Positions 1 through 10,880 of a stretch of DNA of 64,000 nt are shown here, in pieces (position 1 is the stretch's first letter; each line of letters opens with the position of its first letter). Source of the DNA: Prinsepia uniflora (lineage: Eukaryota; Streptophyta; Magnoliopsida; Rosales; Rosaceae); NCBI GenBank assembly GCA_032719365.1, contig CM064863.1:66985583-67049582 (forward strand), read 5' to 3'. Under the pieces are notes generated by a model, which saw only the letters and a list, made by a program, of their open reading frames with translations, ran no database searches and was not told the origin of the DNA. The translations under genes and the position numbers were made by a program.

Positions 1-108
1 TAATCTGCACAGAATAACAAGTTTCCAACAACCATGGCAAATTAGAATCTGGAATATCAGAAACTTCAAAAGAAAGGATAAGCAAAGGCCGAAAGAAGAT
101 TCTTATAC

Positions 109-1170
109 CATCATGCTTCTTCATCAAATTTCTGGCAAACAACAAAAATATGACTAGAAACCCAACTCCAGCTGCTCCTCCTAAAATTATAGCCACTGTC
201 TTCCCTGTATTTCCTGACCCTATTTCAATCAAAAATCAGATAAATTATTAATTTACATTCAAAACCCTAATCTAAGGACCCCCAACTAGACAAAAAGCCC
301 TATTTAGCAAACCCTAGCAAGAAATTGGACATATTGTGAAGGCCCCGATTCCAAAAATCCAAAATTTCAAAACCCAACTTCTGTTTTACCTGATGAAGAT
401 GAAGAAGATGAGGATGATGATGAAGATGATCTCCTTGGAACCCCATTTGGGTAATAGCTATAGCTAATAAAGCACTTATGCAGATAGATTTGGCCTGAAA
501 TGGCATTCCCACATTCAACCTGAGATCTCTGCACAGCACTCTTCATACACTCACCACAATCTGAGTCGCCCACATCTCCTTGGCACTGTCCCAAGACATA
601 CATTTGCTGATAATTTGTGGTGTAAAATCCATGGCCACTCACAACCCCATTCTCCAAGACTGTGAAGGCAGTGTCCCTTCTCTCTTCAAACCCAGACCCA
701 GCAATATTTGTGCCCCCACAAGTCTTGTACAGCATTTCCATGCCAGAAATTTGGGCAAAGCCTGAGACTTCATAGAGCATGTAGCACCCAATCAGCTGAA
801 CCCTAGCAGCAATTGTTTTTCCACAGAGATTGTCAGACATTGGAGGCAATTTTCTCACACAGCTGTAGCAGTCAGAATTGCTTAAGTCCCCTCTACATTG
901 GAAGAGGCCTGAGATGGAGGTTTGGCCACTGCCTGTGTTGGTCTTGTAAAACTTGGCCTTGGTGGATTGTTGGACCAGAGACCCAAAGAGGGCTGAGAGG
1001 GCTTGTGAGTAAACCCCAGTTGGATCTGAAAAGGTCTGCTTTGCACAGCCCTTGTAGACCAAGTTGGTGATATCAGAAGCAGATTCAGCAACAGAGATGA
1101 GCTCAAAATTGAAGAATAAAACCAAAAACACCAAGAAATTGGTAAAAACGGGTTTTGAGAGAAAACCCAT
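109..1170 (-). CDS. PDLP: Plasmodesmata-located protein (PDLP), two DUF26/Gnk2 domains, 3' end outside window
   Basis: Type I membrane receptor-like protein of plasmodesmata; the family regulates callose deposition and cell-to-cell traffic. Exon 1 is 390-1170 and exon 2 is 109-219, joined by a GT-AG intron in phase 1. Exon 2 probably ends at a GT donor at 108, with a tiny last exon beyond base 1. Start: ATG at 1170. The frame stays open upstream only to a TTG, and a two-codon ATG ORF lies at 1191-1199. Residues 1-29 form a hydrophobic signal peptide. DUF26 C-X8-C-X2-C motifs are C92/C101/C104 and C196/C205/C208. A serine tract follows. Exon 2 encodes a glycine-rich transmembrane helix (TVAIILGGAAGVGFLVIFLL) and a short basic tail starting RNLMKK. 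About 297 residues are visible, normal for the family. Subfamily (PDLP6/7/8-like) is inferred from the short tail. Confidence 0.9.
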
Positions 1171-1199
1171 TTGCTGCTTTCCTTTTTGGATCAAATCAT

Positions 1200-1930
1200 G
1201 TCAGTGAATCAGGTCTGTGAGGTGTTAGAGGGGGTTTTGAAAGAAAACAGATAGAGAAAAATGAGTAAAGGTTGAAGCTTTAGGGTTGTAACTGATTTTT
1301 GTGCTGAAACGTTCGAGTTTTTGCCGGTGGCGTTGGATGGCCTACCTCTCTCTGTACATGGGGCATCTTTTTTTACACCAGGGTCCAGAGGAAGTACATT
1401 TTATAATTGAAGGTAAAGTAATAAATAAACGATTATTATGGGAAGGATGGATTATTAGCTTTATTTTAATAATTGTAACTGGATTAAAATATTTGAAGGG
1501 AATGAGAACAAAAATGATATTATAAAATAATAATCTCGGAAAAAAAAATAAATATTCTCTGCTTGAAAGAAGGTTTTGGGTTGGGCAGTGGGCAGTACTG
1601 CAGTATGAAAGAAAATGATTCGACTTTGGGGGGAAGAAAGCTACGAACTTTGACTGACTTGCATTATTATTTGAGTAAATTGAAGTTATGATTATCTTTT
1701 ATAATTGAATTAAATATAAAGCGTTGAGGTTTTTTTATATGTGGTTACATGGCACATTTTAAACCTCGTAAATAATGATCGTTACTATTATTATATTCAC
1801 TTTACGTACATAGTGAGAAATTTTAAATTTCACTCTCATAAAAAAAATAAAGCTAATATTAAATATCTTTTATCCTAATATCTATAATCTGACTATCCAA
1901 TACCTTGACTGCATATTTTATTTTAATATC
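1200..1930. other. PDLP upstream region, no gene seen
   Basis: AT-rich sequence upstream of the minus-strand PDLP gene. It should hold that gene's promoter and 5' UTR, but I could not place a TATA box or transcription start with confidence. No convincing ORF. Confidence 0.4.
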
Positions 1931-2505
1931 CGTTGACATCATATCGACCGACCACCCTAACACAGGTCCCATCAGGACAGGAAGGCCGCCGACCGACCGC
2001 CTGATCGGCACCCTCACGACTCACGGTCCGCCGATCGGCACCATACTGCAGACCCGCCATTCGGCATCTGAGAGTGAACAGACAACAGCTGGCTGCGACA
2101 GTCACCTAACCAACTCTGCCACACCAACTCCCTGACGGAGGCAGGTTGGGACTCCAGCTGGCGCCTCCTCCGGATGTCCAGGGCTTGTCAGGCGGTTCTC
2201 AGCCACAAAGCACCACCTGCTCCCGTAACAGTAGCCCACATGCCGCAGTTATGGCTACTATAAATACCCTGAAACCCTTCACAAAGGTAAGACACTCGGA
2301 ACCGATCCTGAGCACTGTATTTACTTGCCGCTCGGCAGTCAGATACTAACTTAGGCATCGGAGCCCCTTTGGCCGACACCACACCGGTGTCTTGTTTGCA
2401 GGATCCCCGCCGAACCACAACGCCCCCGGCGGGCCCGAGACACCACGCGGCTGGTCCAAGAACCCCCAGCGGGTCTCATCGAGTTGGTCATTTCAGGACC
2501 AAACA
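1931..2505 (+). mobile_element. Solo LTR, 575 bp, TSD ATATC
   Basis: GC-rich island in AT-rich DNA with the layout of a plant LTR. A TATAAATA box lies near 2259. A motif near 2352 (TTAGGCATCGGAG) is widespread at the R/U5 boundary of plant LTRs. Termini are CGTT...AACA; the expected TGTT start has T changed to C. The 5-bp repeat ATATC sits immediately outside both ends (1926-1930 and 2506-2510). No primer-binding site, internal region or second LTR is adjacent, so it is a solo LTR. Superfamily not determined. Confidence 0.8.
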
Positions 2506-2567
2506 ATATCGATAATATGATTCTCCAGTACTTTAGTTGCAATGCCAATTTAAGAAGAAGAAAAAAA

Positions 2568-2868
2568 TTAGGAAAGGAGTACAAATTCTTAACTAGAATA
2601 AAATAGTTAAAAAAACAGTTAAAAATATTAATTATTTGCACTTAAAAAAGTAATTTGATCCTTGTTCATGCTTTCTTGAAAAGGGAAATAAGATTGTTCT
2701 ATTAATATAGTCCTTGAATTAGTAAAGGAGTACAAATTCATAAGTAGGATAATAAACTAGGTAAATAACTGTTAAAAATATTAATTATATCCTTTTTCGA
2801 TCATGCTTTCTTAAAATGGGAAGTAAGATTCGTGTCTTAATAAATAGTCTTTGATCTGCCTCTGTGGT
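2568..2868. repeat. Imperfect tandem duplication, unit about 151 bp
   Basis: Two diverged copies (2568-2718 and 2719-2868). Each begins with an AAAGGAGTACAAATTC-type segment and ends with a TCATGCTTTCTT...GTAAGATT-type segment. The copies have many substitutions and small indels, so the duplication is old. No coding potential. Confidence 0.6.
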
Positions 2869-4453
2869 GCTGTTGATGTATACATCATGTGCCAAATCTC
2901 ATGACATCTAAAAATGCATGTAAGGCCGCGTTTGGACGTTCAACTTGGCTTCTTGTAACCACAAAAAATTTAAACAAATAAAAAAAGACTCGTGACATTT
3001 TGTACTCAAAATGCATGTGATAGGTGTCCTCACATATTGGCTCTATTGTCTAATATGGGAATTGATCAGTGGGGAAGGGGGTTGTCGTGTGTTTACCGTG
3101 ATTGGTATTTTAATGGCTTGGGTGGGTGACTGCAAGTTTATCCCTCAAGCACCTCTTGATGGCAAAGTCTGTTTCTTTCGAAATGGAAAAGACTCGTAGA
3201 CGAGGGAGAAAGCAGCCACTTCAAAATATATTGGGTGGGAGATGATGGGTCAAGGGTAATTTTGTCTTTTGATATAATATGATTTAAAAATAAAAAATGT
3301 ATAATATGAGTAGACTAGAGGTAAAGTATATTTCTCTTTTAAATAAAACAATATATATATAAGGCAATCATGCCTCCAAGGTCACATATATTGCTACAAC
3401 TGGGCTATAAGAGAAAAGGAGTTTTGATCACCGACATCGAATTTTTACTCCCTTTTGAAACCACAAGCTATTGCCTTAAAGTTTCATGTTAGTCTCATTA
3501 GTCACTTGATTGATTGATGCCGGTGATTCTCATGTAAAGTTTCATGTTCAATATGTGGCAAACTTAAAACTTATAAGCCAAGATTCCTCACTATTAATAG
3601 TACTAATAAATATATTGAAATTCAAAATCAATTTGATTCAAATTCTTATTGTCACTTTAATTTGGATTTAATTAAATATTTTTTTTACTTTTTATTTTAT
3701 TTTGAAAATTGTTGGAATCCAAATCAAACTGTTAATATTTTTATTTATATTATTTGGTAATTAATATTTTTTTCATTAGAAAATATGTTAATATTAAGTG
3801 TTCATCACATAGCCTACCTCAGTTAATTCTTACATATTTTGGGATATTTTTGAATTTAAATTATATATAAATATATACAACCTGCCATATAAAAAGTTTA
3901 TAATGTTGAATATTTTAATTTATTGATGTGTATGAATTAAATCATTATTTGAATGGATGACTTTTCGTGTGAATGAATGAAATCTTGACGGTTATGTTGA
4001 AATTTTAAAAATGATTATATTCTGGAGGGTTTTTTTTTAATAAAAATAATTACAAAAAATAAAATTAAACCGAAATCGTCCAAACCAATTATTTAAATTA
4101 TATTTTTTGAAAATCCGTACTTTATAGTTCGTATCAAATAATTAAAATTTAAACGGTTTGAATTTAAATTTCAGTGATACGTTAATTCTAACTGTGCCCT
4201 CTAGTAGGGAGAACTTACTGAAAAGCCACTTCGATTAATGGGTAAGCTATGGATAATTACTAGTTGCTGACGAAAAATATATTTATCTTAAATTTCAATA
4301 ATCAGTTTAACATTCATTCACATTAACGACAATAACATAAATATATAAAGTTTAATATCGAATAATTAATTAAAATTAAATTATTGCGTGACTTAATGTA
4401 AATCCTTCATTGGATCAATTTGAATTTGATTGCAATAAACAAAATATTGAGTT
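2869..4453. other. AT-rich intergenic DNA, nothing recognised
   Basis: Long A+T-rich tracts. The longest open frame (about 62 codons near 3011-3199) resembles no family I know. No RNA gene seen. Confidence 0.4.
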
Positions 4454-4509
4454 GAGCAAAGAGCAAAGAGCAATGAGCAATGAGCAATGAGCAATGAGCA
4501 ATGAGCAAT
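4454..4509. repeat. Minisatellite, 8 copies of a 7-bp unit
   Basis: Two copies of GAGCAAA followed by six perfect copies of GAGCAAT, head to tail. A simple tandem array likely to vary in copy number. Confidence 0.9.
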
Positions 4510-4782
4510 GAGGCCGGGAATTAAACGTAGGTCACATTTATATATATTTATTTCAGTTTGCTGGTTTGTTTACATGGATGAGCAGTTGGGCATGCATTGT
4601 GATAGTTAAGACTCACGAGCTCGGAGCTCCAATTTAATGTTTGGCTTGCATTCAAGTCTGCGAAATGATCGATCTACAATTCTACACACTACACCTCCAG
4701 GTAGCGACCCCTAGCTTCGCTACCATGCAGTTGCAGTACTGTTGCAGACCTCTTCTATTTTACTCATCATCGTATTAATGTT

Positions 4783-5460
4783 TGATAGAGACCACAATTT
4801 ATGGTGATAAAATAGACACAATAGGAGCCTATCCACCTGTTGAATCAAAGATTGAACCCGTCACGAAAAGTCCTCACAATTCCTGCAAACAGCAAACAAT
4901 TAGCTATCGTTGTCTCGATCGATTTACCCAGGGGGTTGTTCGACCAAGAACACTCCGATGCCCAAGTTAGCTTCGAGAGAGGAAAATGATATACTTCGAA
5001 ACGAAGAATCAACGTACATTGGAAATGAAATGTGCCTTCCTATTTATAGGAAAATCTTGGGAGCCTTGGAGCGTTCTGATTGGTCGGTTGAATATTTAAT
5101 TAGTAAATAATATATTATTATTAAATATATTATTTAATAATTGTAATGATGGCTCATTATGATAGTAATGATATTTGTTGTATTTTAATATTAATATTAA
5201 TTATCCATTATTAAGAATAACAATAATTAACTCTCGGGGAGAATATCAATATTACGGAGGTTTTAACCCGATCAAATAACGTATTTAACTGGTAAATAAA
5301 TTATTTAATGTGCGGGTGTTTTTCAAATGATCAGCGTTATTTGTCAAGGGCAATTTGGTCATTTTTGGGAATTACGGGACGCGTGGCGGCTCCATAATTT
5401 TCGGATGATTTTGGGTTCCACACCACCTAATTCGTATAAACAAACTTATTTCGTCAATTT
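4783..5460 (-). mobile_element. LTR-like relic in antisense orientation, boundaries uncertain
   Basis: Read on the minus strand it has a TATA box (CCTATAAATAGG near 5040-5051) followed about 75 bp downstream by an AACTTGGGCATCGGAGTG segment (near 4950-4967). This is the same order seen in the solo LTR at 1931-2505. The U5-side end may be the TGATAGAGACC at 4783. I found no matching TSD, so the right boundary is a guess. Confidence 0.45.
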
Positions 5461-6418
5461 TTGAATATTTACTTATTCTGTGGTAATTTACTTTTATCTT
5501 TAAAATCTATAAAAAAAAAATTGTCATGCCGGGAAAGAAATAAACATACAAGTATCGGTTTTTGAAACCTCGTTAGGCAGTAATAGGGCGGCTAGATTAT
5601 TTTTTTTATTTTACTTAAAGAGTATTAAAAATTAATAATGTAATAAGTACTTCCCAATAATTCTAGAATAATTAGTATTTTTAAAGACAAACTAATTTCA
5701 TTGGAAATATAAATTCTAGATTTATAAATATAAAAATACAAATACAAAAAATAAAAAAATTTAGACTTAAAAATTTTAATTTATCCCCAAACATAGAAAT
5801 AAACAAATATTAATAAAATTAAATAAAATATTTTCTGGCGAAACGTCCACCCTTTCTAGCCTATAGTCAGCCCCTAAGCGAATTTCCTAAATTGGGGCAG
5901 TATGGGTAGGCACTAGTAAGGGGAGCCTAGTGCGTAGATGGAGCTTAGGCGACCCTAAGTGAGGACTTTTAGAACATTAAAAATAGGAAAAGAATTTAAG
6001 AGAGGCCTTGCAATTTTGAACAAGACATTACAACATATCTCAAGGCTCAAAACAAATAATCGTGATTGAGTTACGTTCAATCGTGTTGATATCAACATGA
6101 TTGGAACGTAATCTGCGTTAGTTAGTAGCATAATGACTAATTAATGGTTTAAACCCGTTTTATAAAGTGATATTACAAGCGTCTGTTTTATTCAAAAATC
6201 ATCCTTATGCCTCATCTAAATTGGTATTTAATTGGCTTTCCAACAATATGGTAGCAAACACATAAAGATTGACGATCACAATACTCTCGATAACATAATG
6301 AGAACTCATATTAACAATAATCAAATGGCTAAAAATTTTCAATTTGGATGAATTTTAAGAAGAGTGAACTCAATAAGACCTTCCAAAATAAGTATTTAGA
6401 TTATTGTATGGTTATTTG
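5461..6418. other. AT-rich intergenic DNA, no gene seen
   Basis: A+T-rich sequence. A short GC-richer patch near 5835-5960 has CTAAGCG/GCTTAGGCG-type inverted words and might be a decayed MITE, but no TIR or TSD was found. Confidence 0.35.
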
Positions 6419-6966
6419 TAAGGGTCAATTTTTGACACGACTCGAAACCCGCAAGAAATTTATCCGGGTCAACCCGCACGATTAAAATTTCGGGTCATTT
6501 TCGGATCAACCCGTTATGACTCGTTTATTAAACGGGTGGGTTTCGGGTCAACCTGTTAACCCGTATAATGACCTGTTAACTCGTTTAATAAATTGGTAGA
6601 TTTCGGGTTAACAGGTTAACCCGTATATTGGCTTATATATTGACCCATTTAATAAACGTGTCATTACTAACTCATATATCTACCCATTTACCTACCTAAA
6701 TATCTATTAAATTTTATCATTTAAATAGGTTAAATATGTTAAACGGGTCAAATGGGTCAAACAAGGCATAGGTTAATTGGGTTTTGAGTATGACCTATTT
6801 TTTAAATGGGTTAAACGGGTTACACAAGTCATTAACATGTCGGGTTCGAGTTATACATTCTTGACACGATTATTAAACGGGTCGGATTCGGGTTGGGCAT
6901 AAATGGGTAAAACAGAATTCATGACACGACACGAACCTGACACGACGCGACCCATTGCCACCCCTA
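6419..6966. mobile_element. hAT-type MITE, 548 bp, 8-bp TSD
   Basis: Non-autonomous DNA transposon, no ORF. The left end starts TAAGGGT and the right end finishes ACCCCTA, as imperfect terminal inverted repeats rich in GACACGAC-type words. The 8-bp target duplication is GTTATTTG (6411-6418) against GTTATTTT (6967-6974), one mismatch. The interior is built of degenerate ACCCGTTTAA / TTAAACGGGT words, giving strong self-complementarity. The 8-bp TSD and terminal TAGGGGT point to hAT. Confidence 0.75.
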
Positions 6967-7450
6967 GTTATTTTTGGGGTGAATGTTGCGTTAACTATTT
7001 AATACTTGACCGCTCTAACATATTTAGTGGAAGTTAAGTAATACTACAATTTTATATTAGTGAAAAATTGTAACAACCCGTCCCGAATTCTAGGATTAGA
7101 TTAGTGACTTATCAAGAATAAATGAGGTTAATCAGTGATTAGTTGGACGAAATCGGACGAACGATGCAAAATGATTGTTTTGCCCCTAGTCGTGGGCAAA
7201 ATGATTGTTTTGCCCCTAGTCGTGGGCAAAACGTTAACTTTTTGTTCTGGTGGTCAAATAGACTTTGGCCGATGACTGTGACGTAGTTCGGGACGTCACG
7301 AGTTCATAGAAAAGTGGCACGTTCGATTCCGACATTCGAGGAAAAAATTATGACGTTCGGAAATTCATGGGTCTTTTGGTAATTTGGGTAAAAGGGGCAA
7401 ATAGTTGACTTTTGACCTGTGAGGTCCGATGGCCGAGGGCCGAGGACCGT

Positions 7451-10400
7451 TGTAACGACCCGTCCCGGAATTCGGGATTATATTAGTAACTAATCATGAT
7501 TAGCGGGGTTAATCGGTGATTAGTGGGGCGAAATTGCGCGAACGATGCAAAATGACCGTTTTGCCCCTAGTCGTGGGTAAAACATTGACTTTTAATTCGG
7601 GTGGTCAAATGGACATCGACCGATGACTATGACGTAGTTTGGGACGTCACGAGTTCATAGGCAGGTGGCACGATCGATTCCGACGTTCGAGGTGAAAGTT
7701 ATGACGTTTGGAAGTTCAATGGCATTTTTGTAATTTGGACGAAAGGGGGGAAATGTTGACTTTTCAACTGGGAGGCCCAATGGCGGAGGGCCGAGGACCG
7801 TTAGGATGGTCTCGATGCCCTGAGTCCGTAGACAGGCTGCACGCGTCAATCGGAGTTCGAATGACTAAGTTACGGGTCTAGATGCATGAGGGGCATTTTG
7901 GTAATTTTGAGCAGAAGGGCAAAATGGTAAATTGCCAAGGCACAGTTTGAGAACAACCGTGAGTGGGTTCGTGGAATTGTTTTAACTAATAGGAGGCAAG
8001 TGTACAGAGCGTGGGATTGGAATTTGAAGCTAGTGGACAATTTTGAATTGTAAAGGGGAATTGTTTAATGGTTTTGAGGTAGTGGACACCATTGTTAATG
8101 TTTTGAGTTCCTTGTGGGGAGCAGAGAACACTGGGCTGGTGAATTGATTATGCAATTGGGAATGTGGAACAGAGCACGAGATATATTGTTTAGGGTCGAG
8201 TGGGATTGAAACGGGTGCTGGTGCTTCTGAACATAAAAGAAAAATAACAGAGACGTTGAGTGGGCGTGATGGACCCTTCCAAGACCAAATTAAGAGAAAT
8301 TGGGAGCTGAAACAGATTCAAGAGAGGAAAAGCAGAGTCTGGAGATGGAGAGAGGAAGAAAAGTGATGAAAATGGTGAAAGGAAAGTCCAAAATCCGGAA
8401 ACGGGTTCTTGAGAGAGTGAGAATTCGATTTCGGATTTGTAGGCCAGCCCAAGGAAAATTGAGGTTTCATTTAGTTCTCTGGAATCAATTCCAGTCGATC
8501 CAGTTCAAGAAGGAAGTGAATTGATGCTATTTTGGCTTCGAACGGACTTGGTGACAGAGAGGAAAAATCGAGCTTGAGTCGTGAATTTGGAGGGGTTTAA
8601 CGCATGAGAAACAAGCTTATACGAACCCTATGAAGCCTCTGAGTGGATCAATTTCAAGAAAACAATCGAAATTGTTCGAGATTGATGAATGAACAGTGTT
8701 CGTCTGTTTTTCGAAGTTCGACTTCGAATCGTCTGGATTAAGGTGAGTTCTTACGTAGTTGAGGTCACAGAACCCTAATTAGACACAAGGCGATCCTTTT
8801 GAATGATTGAATTGATGAAATTAAGTTAGAATTGACAGGGTTCTAATCGGGTCATCTCGCGGGCAACCGGACCGGTTTAACAGTTATCCGGGCGGAGACG
8901 ATGAACAGTACCCAGAACTGTAGCAGCGCGTGGCTCCCACGCGCAGCCACTCACGGCGGCGCGTGAGGGCTCGTGGGTCTGATTTTTGAGGTAAGTTCAA
9001 AAAAACTTTTGTCCTATACACTGTAATGAACATTTTAGCGTTGATTTCGAATTTATCGGACACCGTTTCGATGTTATTTCGAGGGTCCGAAGGTTCATGT
9101 TACGTTTTTAATTAATGTTTAATTCCCGAAAAATTACGGGAAATTAGTATGATGTTGTTGGAGTCCTTAATGATGCTGCGGAATGTTTTCAAACAGGATT
9201 CGAGATTTCTGGAAAATGCCGGAAATTACGAGAATGCGTGCAGCTCGAAAACAGGCATTATGGACGGTGTGTGAGTGGATGTTGATTTCAAAATTTAATG
9301 CATGCATAAATGTTTCTATGATTTTAATGATTATGATTATGACTTGTGATAATTCTGATTTCCGTATTTATACGTATTTTTGATATGCATACGAAATTGC
9401 ACGTATTTTGAGACTATGGTTCTCTTATGTTTTGGTGATGTTTTAAATGAATGATTTTACATGATATTGTGCGTATAATGTTTTAAGGATGTTTAATTAT
9501 GATTGTGAGTATGATTTACGGTGTTGACACAAATTTCAAGAATGACACGAATTTACACGTTTTACTAGATTTCGAGTATGTTGGGTTTGACCGTGATTTT
9601 GATGATTTGATTATGGTTTAGATGTTTTGACCTTGGGATTCAAATTATGATGCGATTTCAAGGATTTAAAACGGATTTTGAATAAAAAAGAGGATTTCAG
9701 GCTTGGTGCCCAGGGCATAAAAGTAATTTTGATGAACGAGATTTCGGTTTTCGGAAACTTGAAAGTGAATTTCTGGTTTGGGTTCGGGATGATGTTTCCA
9801 AATACCGGCTTACGAAATCATTATTGCGAATTCGAATTCAGGAATGGACGATGGTTTGATAAAGTGATTTCGATATGAGTACGTGTCCCGTTTTAGTGAT
9901 GATGTGATTATGTTTGGTGAAGTAAGATTTTGAAGATTCGAATATGGAAATTCGGACGTGAGTCCTGTTATAACAAAATGTGATTTCAGATTGATTTTGG
10001 AATTGGATCACGATGGATCCTGGATTGTTGTGAATTACAAATGGTTTTGGGTCGGTATGATACCCCCTGAGGCCTATTGATTATGTTCTGAGTTTAAAGA
10101 CTCGTTGATATCCCGGGAAGGCCTGATTATGCGCATGATTTTGAGTTTAAAGACTCGGGCGCACTTGATATCCAGAAAACTGATTGACTTGTGATTTATT
10201 GTTAATTTCTGATGTTTCGGATGTGTTGGGCAATGGCCCGGTTTATATGGTTGATGGATTTGGTTTACATTGTGTACTTGGATTTGATTCATGGTTTTGG
10301 GCTAAGGCCTTGTGTTTATGACTACGGCTAAGACCCAAAGGTTAAGAAAAGGAAAATGATTTTGATTTTCATACATGGTTTTCTTATGCTGAAAATGTAA

Positions 10401-10702
10401 CGGGTTGTGAAATGATTTTTGAATGCATGCATTGGTTTTACGTGGAGGGTAGAAATGTTTTTCTGTAACTGTTTTATAAACTGATTTATTTTTGTCCACT
10501 CACACCTTTTGTGTTTTTATTGACCCTCCAGGTCGTGGCGCGTTGATCGAGGCTGATCGAGAGGCTGAGGCATGAGTAAGTACGTGTGTGGCTATCCCTG
10601 GTTTGGCAAGCACTGAGGGTAAGTTGGGAAATTCAGTCGACTTGCTAGACGGGGGCAGGACCGGGCATGGTTATCAATGTTCCTTCGGGGACGGTCCTAT
10701 CA
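7451..10702 (+). mobile_element. Solo LTR 'B1', 3,252 bp, TSD ACCGT, inside LTR A
   Basis: Starts TGTAACGACCCG and ends CGGTCCTATCA; ACCGT lies on both sides (7446-7450 and 10703-10707). It has the shared long-LTR architecture: a degenerate ACGT palindrome near 7629-7650, a GC-rich GCGCGTGG/CACGCGC hairpin near 8927-8975, the GTGAGTGG motif at 9271, a GAGTTTAAAGACTC-type hairpin region near 10090-10160, and GTCCACTCACAC at 10494-10505. No primer-binding site or coding region adjoins it. Confidence 0.85.
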
Positions 10703-10880
10703 ACCGTTACGTAGATCGGGACGTTACAAATCCATAGACAGGCGGCATGCTGAAATCAAATTTCGAACGGGAAAGTTATGGTTTACGGAAGTTGGATTTC
10801 ACTATGCATGCATTACGAGGCAATGATGTGGTGACATTATCTGATTGGGCAGATATTTTAGGTGGGACCCATGGATGAGT

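Noticed and set aside
4910..5110. 66-codon plus-strand frame near an AACACTCCGATGCCCAAG motif
   Set aside because: The motif is the antisense of a common LTR R/U5 segment, so the frame is a by-product of an LTR relic.
8300..8524. Lys/Arg-rich 74-codon frame in solo LTR B1
   Set aside because: Purine-rich LTR sequence; related LTRs have similar GAGAGA-rich stretches without keeping the frame.
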